Source: Sphingomonas anseongensis
GTDB lineage: Bacteria; Pseudomonadota; Alphaproteobacteria; Sphingomonadales; Sphingomonadaceae
Length of the DNA stretch: 64,000 bases
Reading direction: 5' to 3'
Assembly: GCF_023516495.1 (NCBI RefSeq)
Contig: NZ_JAMGBC010000001.1
Location: 2,161,189 to 2,225,188, forward strand
The translations under genes were made by a program, and so were the position numbers. Shown piece by piece: positions 60,538-64,000 of this stretch. The notes under the pieces were generated by a model, which was not told where the DNA came from, did no database searches, and was given only the letters and a program-made list of their open reading frames with translations. Position 1 is the stretch's first letter, and every line of letters begins with the position of its first letter.

Positions 60538-62691
60538 ATGATGGCAACATTGGTGTTGAGCACTGTCGGGACTGCCCTTGGCGGACCCGTTGGCGGGACA
60601 ATCGGGAGCTTGCTTGGGCAGAGCATCGACCAGCAGCTCTTGGGGCCGGGCCCCGGGCGCGGTCCACGCCTCGGCGACCTCGCAGTTCAATCCTCCAGCT
60701 ACGGATCGGCCATCCCGAAGATCTTCGGCACGATGCGGGTGGCGGGGACCGTTGTCTGGTCGACCGAGCTGCAGGAGCAGGCGCAGACGGAGGCGGCAAA
60801 AGGCCAGCCGGACACGGTCACGTACAACTACTCCGCAAGCTTCGCTGTGGCGCTGTCGTCGCGCAGGATCAGCGGCATCGGCAGGATTTGGGCCGACGGC
60901 AAGCTGATCCGAAACGCTGACGGAGTGTTTTCGGTCGCGACCGATTTTCGCCTGTACGATGGGTCGGAAGACCAGCAACGCGACCAGCTCATCGCTTCGA
61001 TCGAAGGGATCGATTCCACACCGGCGTTTCGCGGGCTGGCATTGGCCGTGTTCGAGAACCTTCAGCTCGCGGATTTCGGGAACAGGATTCCTTACCTCAC
61101 CTTCGAGGTGATTGCCGATGCGGCGCCAGTGACGGTGGCGTCAGTGCTCGCCGACGTAAGCGGCGCTGTGATCGAGAGCGCCGACGTGCAGTCCATCGGC
61201 GGCTATGCCGCTTATGGAAATACCGCCCAGGCCGCGGTCGAGCAGCTGGTAAGCGCATTCGGTGTTCCGCTGCTGGACGACGGGTCAAAGCTCATCTCGC
61301 CGGCTACGGGAACCAGCTTCGTCAGCGAGGAAGACAGCGGGTGCAGCGGCGATGACCGTCGTGCTCCGCGCATAGAGCGATCGCAAACGCCCTCAGCCGC
61401 GCTGCCTTCGGCCGTGACGATTTCGTACTACGACCCGGCACGCGAGTATCAGGCGGGCCTGGCGCGGTCGTCGCTGAACGATCGGACGGGGTCGGTCGAG
61501 CAGATTGAGCTGCCGGCAGTGTTGGACGCCATTTCGGCAAAGGGCCTGGCGGAAACATTGCTCGCCCTGCGCTGGGCGCAGAGGGACAAGCTCACGCTTC
61601 GCCTGCCTCCTGATCGCATCGATCTGCGGCCAGGCAGCCTTGTCCACGTCGGGGAGGGTGCCGACGCCTGGAGGGCGGAGCGGGTTACGATCGATTCGCT
61701 TACCGTCGTGGTGGAGCTGCGGCCGAATTACGGCGCAGTCGACGCGCTTCCGGCCGACCCGGGCCGTGCCGTCACCTCGCCGGCGATCGAGATTTTGCCG
61801 ACGCGACTTGCAATCGTCGAGCTGCCCGATGACGGCTCGGGTAGGGCGGATTCACCGATAGTTGCGATTGCCGCCTCCGGGAATAACGGGCGGTCGATAC
61901 CCCTCACAATCGAAACCAATGGAGTCGCCCTTTCCGCGAATTCCGCGCGTGCGGCGGCAATCGGATCAGCATTGACCGCGCTGGGAAGCGGCCAATCAGC
62001 GGTCTTTGATTTGCTCAACAGCGTCGATGTTAAGCTCAGCGATGCGGATGCGTGGCTGGAGAGCCGTGATGATGATTCGCTCGCTGCCGGCGCGAACACG
62101 GCGCTTCTCGGCACCGAGATGTTCCAGTTCGGCAACGCGGTTCCGTTGGGCAGCGGCACGTTCCGGCTGAGCCGGCTTTTGCGTGGCCGGCTCGGCACGG
62201 ACTGGGCGATGGCGGACCACAACGTGGGCGACCCGTTCGTGCTGCTGAATCCCGCGCGGCTGCTGACTCTTCCGCTAACGCGCGCGCAGGTGGGCGCGCG
62301 GGTGCGGGTGACTCCGCTCGGCCTCGGCGACGACGGCACTGCCTTTGTCGAGCATCTCGTGACCGGCGAGGCGATGAGGCAGCCGAGCCCGGTGCACTTG
62401 CGCGCCTCATTCGACACGTTCGGCAACTTAAATTGCACCTGGGTTCGGCGAAGCTGCCTGGGCTGGGACTGGCTCGACGGGGTCGATGCACCACTCGGCA
62501 GCGCCGTCGAACTGTATCGAGCAACGCTGATGAGCAGCTCTGCAAAGGTCCAAGTCGAGACGCCATCGCCGGCGGCTCAATTCACCGCCACCCAGATCGG
62601 CCAGTTGGGCAGCGGGAATTTGCAGCTCGTGGTCGAGCAGGTCGGCGATTTCGCAGTGTCGAGGCCCGCATCACTTTCAATAATCAATTGA
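60538..62691 (+). CDS. Tail-tip protein, gp15-like but without the TIM-barrel domain
   Basis: A 717-residue protein. It begins with a glycine-rich helix (GTALGGPVGGTIGSLLGQSIDQQLLG) and LGDLAVQSSSYGSAIPKIFGTMRVAGTVVWST, typical of the gp15/Phage-tail_3 family. Phage-tail_3-like segments continue to the C-terminal region, with RLLRGRLGTDWAMADHNVGDPFVLL near residue 545 and a fibronectin-like end. RcGTA gp15 is around 1300 residues and carries a TIM-barrel-like domain in its N-terminal half; here that section is missing and the DUF2460 protein carries a similar domain. The frame is intact. Confidence 0.88.
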   Translation: MMATLVLSTVGTALGGPVGGTIGSLLGQSIDQQLLGPGPGRGPRLGDLAVQSSSYGSAIPKIFGTMRVAGTVVWSTELQEQAQTEAAKGQPDTVTYNYSASFAVALSSRRISGIGRIWADGKLIRNADGVFSVATDFRLYDGSEDQQRDQLIASIEGIDSTPAFRGLALAVFENLQLADFGNRIPYLTFEVIADAAPVTVASVLADVSGAVIESADVQSIGGYAAYGNTAQAAVEQLVSAFGVPLLDDGSKLISPATGTSFVSEEDSGCSGDDRRAPRIERSQTPSAALPSAVTISYYDPAREYQAGLARSSLNDRTGSVEQIELPAVLDAISAKGLAETLLALRWAQRDKLTLRLPPDRIDLRPGSLVHVGEGADAWRAERVTIDSLTVVVELRPNYGAVDALPADPGRAVTSPAIEILPTRLAIVELPDDGSGRADSPIVAIAASGNNGRSIPLTIETNGVALSANSARAAAIGSALTALGSGQSAVFDLLNSVDVKLSDADAWLESRDDDSLAAGANTALLGTEMFQFGNAVPLGSGTFRLSRLLRGRLGTDWAMADHNVGDPFVLLNPARLLTLPLTRAQVGARVRVTPLGLGDDGTAFVEHLVTGEAMRQPSPVHLRASFDTFGNLNCTWVRRSCLGWDWLDGVDAPLGSAVELYRATLMSSSAKVQVETPSPAAQFTATQIGQLGSGNLQLVVEQVGDFAVSRPASLSIIN

Positions 62692-62700
62692 GGACGAGAC

Positions 62701-63198
62701 ATGGAATCCACCGAGCGGCTTTCGCTGCCCCTACTCATGCCCGGCCAAGCGCAGAAGGAGCTGTGGCATAACGAGGCCCTCCAGATTCTCGACGTACTCG
62801 TCGGGTGTGCTGTTGAAGACGGGCCCGCGAATGACCCGCCAGCTTCGCCTGTTGCCGGGAGCACCTACCTGGTCGGTGACAGCCCGACAGGCGATTGGGC
62901 AGGGTTTGCGAGCGACGTTGCGGCCTACGGCAGCGGCGGTTGGCGCTTCCTTGCTCCCGCGGAGGGAATGCAGCTTTTCGTGAAGTCTTCGGGGACGCTT
63001 GCACTGTACCGTTCCGGCGCCTGGGAGACGGGGATTTTACGAGGGGCTAGCCTGGTGATCGACGGGTTGCAGGTGGTCGGTGCGAGAGGCGGAGCAGTTG
63101 CCGATCCATCGGGAGGCGCGGTGATGGATGCCGAAGCGCGTCTTGCAATAGGCCAAATACTAGCTGCTTTGCGCCAACATGGTCTAATCTCATCATGA
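62701..63198 (+). CDS. DUF2793 protein, end of the GTA-like cluster
   Basis: A 165-residue protein of the DUF2793 family. RLSLPLLMPGQAQKELWHNEALQILDVLV at the N-terminus, the GSTYLVGDSPTGDWAGFASDVAAYGSGGWRFLAP core, and a C-terminal LVIDGLQVVGARGGAVADP are diagnostic. DUF2793 proteins often accompany GTA and phage tail genes and may form part of a fibre or spike. It lies 10 bp after the gp15-like gene and is the last plus-strand gene of the cluster; a 160-bp non-coding stretch follows. Confidence 0.88.
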   Translation: MESTERLSLPLLMPGQAQKELWHNEALQILDVLVGCAVEDGPANDPPASPVAGSTYLVGDSPTGDWAGFASDVAAYGSGGWRFLAPAEGMQLFVKSSGTLALYRSGAWETGILRGASLVIDGLQVVGARGGAVADPSGGAVMDAEARLAIGQILAALRQHGLISS

Positions 63199-63358
63199 AC
63201 GAAAATCGTTTCGTAACAGTAAGTTGATGAGCATATGCTTTGATGAATGCGGCTTTTTGGCAACAGCGCCGCGACTTGCCCGGTTGCGCCGAAACAGACC
63301 CTCTCATAAGAGAATTGAGCAGTTCTGTTCTCGAACGCGTTTGAAAGGGGACTACTTT

Positions 63359-64000
63359 ATGCGCAAGTTTGCCATTGCACTGGCGCTGGCTACGACGGCG
63401 TTGGCGACACCGGCACTTGCCCGCGATCACAGCTTCTATGCGGGGATTGAGGGTGGCGTGATGCTCGTCGAAGACGCTGGCTTCGACGTCAGGGACGCAT
63501 CCAACACGACGACGGCCCAGGACATAATGATCCTGGACTTCAAGCCGGGTTGGGACGTTGATGTCGTTGGCGGATATGATTTCGGCATGGTCCGGGTCGA
63601 AGGCGAACTCGGTTACAAGCACGCTAGCCTCGATGAAGTCGAGCTTCGCGATCAGCCGTCGACCGGTCTGGGCTTCGGTAGCCACCTCGGCGCCGACGGC
63701 CACGGCCGCTCGCTGTCGTTCATGATCAACGGCCTGCTCGACCTCGGCGACGAGGACAGCTGGAGCGGTTATGTCGGCCCGGGTATTGGCATTGCCGACG
63801 TCCGCTATTCGATCGGCGGAACCGATCCGGTCGTCGACACCACGCTGGTGGACGCGGAAGTCTCGCAGACCAAGCTGGCATGGCAGGTGGTGGCCGGTGT
63901 TCGCACCGCGCTTTCGCCGACCCTGGACCTTGGCCTGAAGTATCGGTTCTTCAACGTTCCGAACCTCAAGTCTGGGAACACTCCCGACGATCTGAAGACG
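63359..64000 (+). CDS. Outer-membrane beta-barrel protein (cut by window end)
   Basis: 214 codons are visible, open to the end of the window. The signal peptide is KFAIALALATTALATPALA. The mature protein shows alternating aromatic and small residues: SFYAGIEGGVMLVEDAGFDV, WDVDVVGGYDFGMVRVEGELGYKHA, and WQVVAGVRTALSPTLDLGLKYRFF. This is the pattern of an eight-stranded OmpA- or Omp25-type barrel. A peptidoglycan-binding domain may follow outside the window. AAAGGGG precedes the ATG. It appears to be a separate unit from the GTA cluster. Confidence 0.9.
   Translation, partial: MRKFAIALALATTALATPALARDHSFYAGIEGGVMLVEDAGFDVRDASNTTTAQDIMILDFKPGWDVDVVGGYDFGMVRVEGELGYKHASLDEVELRDQPSTGLGFGSHLGADGHGRSLSFMINGLLDLGDEDSWSGYVGPGIGIADVRYSIGGTDPVVDTTLVDAEVSQTKLAWQVVAGVRTALSPTLDLGLKYRFFNVPNLKSGNTPDDLKT

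Noticed and set aside
45723..63198. Ordinary temperate prophage
   Set aside because: There is no integrase, repressor, replication, holin or endolysin gene, and no flanking direct repeats; gene order matches GTA clusters instead. A defective prophage ancestry is not excluded.
1..64000. tRNA genes, rRNA genes and CRISPR arrays
   Set aside because: I looked for cloverleaf-like segments and for regularly spaced repeats and saw none that I could support.

Overview
The window is about 64 kb of high-GC (roughly 63-66 percent by eye) alphaproteobacterial chromosome. Gene content and order (hflC-degP, rpsM-rpsK-rpoA, a CtrA-type DNA-binding protein, lspA next to a DUF3035 lipoprotein, bamB-der, a GTA-type phage cluster) point to a member of the Sphingomonadales. 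This placement is inferred from protein resemblance and gene order, because no rRNA or other taxonomic marker is present. I saw no tRNA, rRNA, CRISPR array, integrase, transposase or insertion sequence.

Positions 1-45600 are mostly housekeeping genes. The left end carries membrane proteostasis (hflC end, DegP-type protease), an OPT transporter, queF and ung, a mercaptopyruvate sulfurtransferase, a CtrA-like winged-helix protein without a receiver domain, and lspA-ileS-ribF. Next come rpsM, rpsK and rpoA, and then, unusually, a 1.45-kb stretch with a terminator and two small genes before rplQ. After that are a Q/Y/G-rich secreted protein, an SGNH plus MBOAT O-acylation pair, guaA, an M28 peptidase, an L,D-transpeptidase, panB, an ABC ATPase with a permease fused to an M1 aminopeptidase, a YfgM-like protein with bamB and der, a single-domain HPt protein, bacterioferritin with its ferredoxin, purL, and a Tat-type serine hydrolase. 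Genes are tightly packed; several convergent pairs share a 4-bp stop overlap.

Positions 45620-63198 hold a compact gene-transfer-agent-like cluster, all on the plus strand, in the order known from the Rhodobacter capsulatus GTA (RcGTA): small terminase, large terminase, portal, g3.5-like, protease, capsid, connectors, tail terminator, tail tube, tape-measure chaperones, a very short tape measure, DUF2460 distal-tail protein, DUF2163 hub, NlpC/P60 peptidase and a gp15-like tail-tip protein, then a DUF2793 protein. There are no replication, integration, lysogeny or lysis genes. The cluster has one good promoter with a palindrome across the -35 region, followed by a terminator hairpin before the first gene. 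A second terminator-like hairpin lies before the capsid gene.

Three accessory genes not in the RcGTA backbone interrupt the cluster: an HNH endonuclease after terL, a small lipoprotein after the protease, and a pectate-lyase-type beta-helix spike with an adaptor between the capsid and connector genes. The most unusual architecture is the DUF2460 protein, which carries a glycoside-hydrolase-like, probably TIM-barrel, segment. That domain is normally at the N-terminus of RcGTA gp15, and the gp15-like protein here lacks it. The window ends inside an outer-membrane beta-barrel gene.
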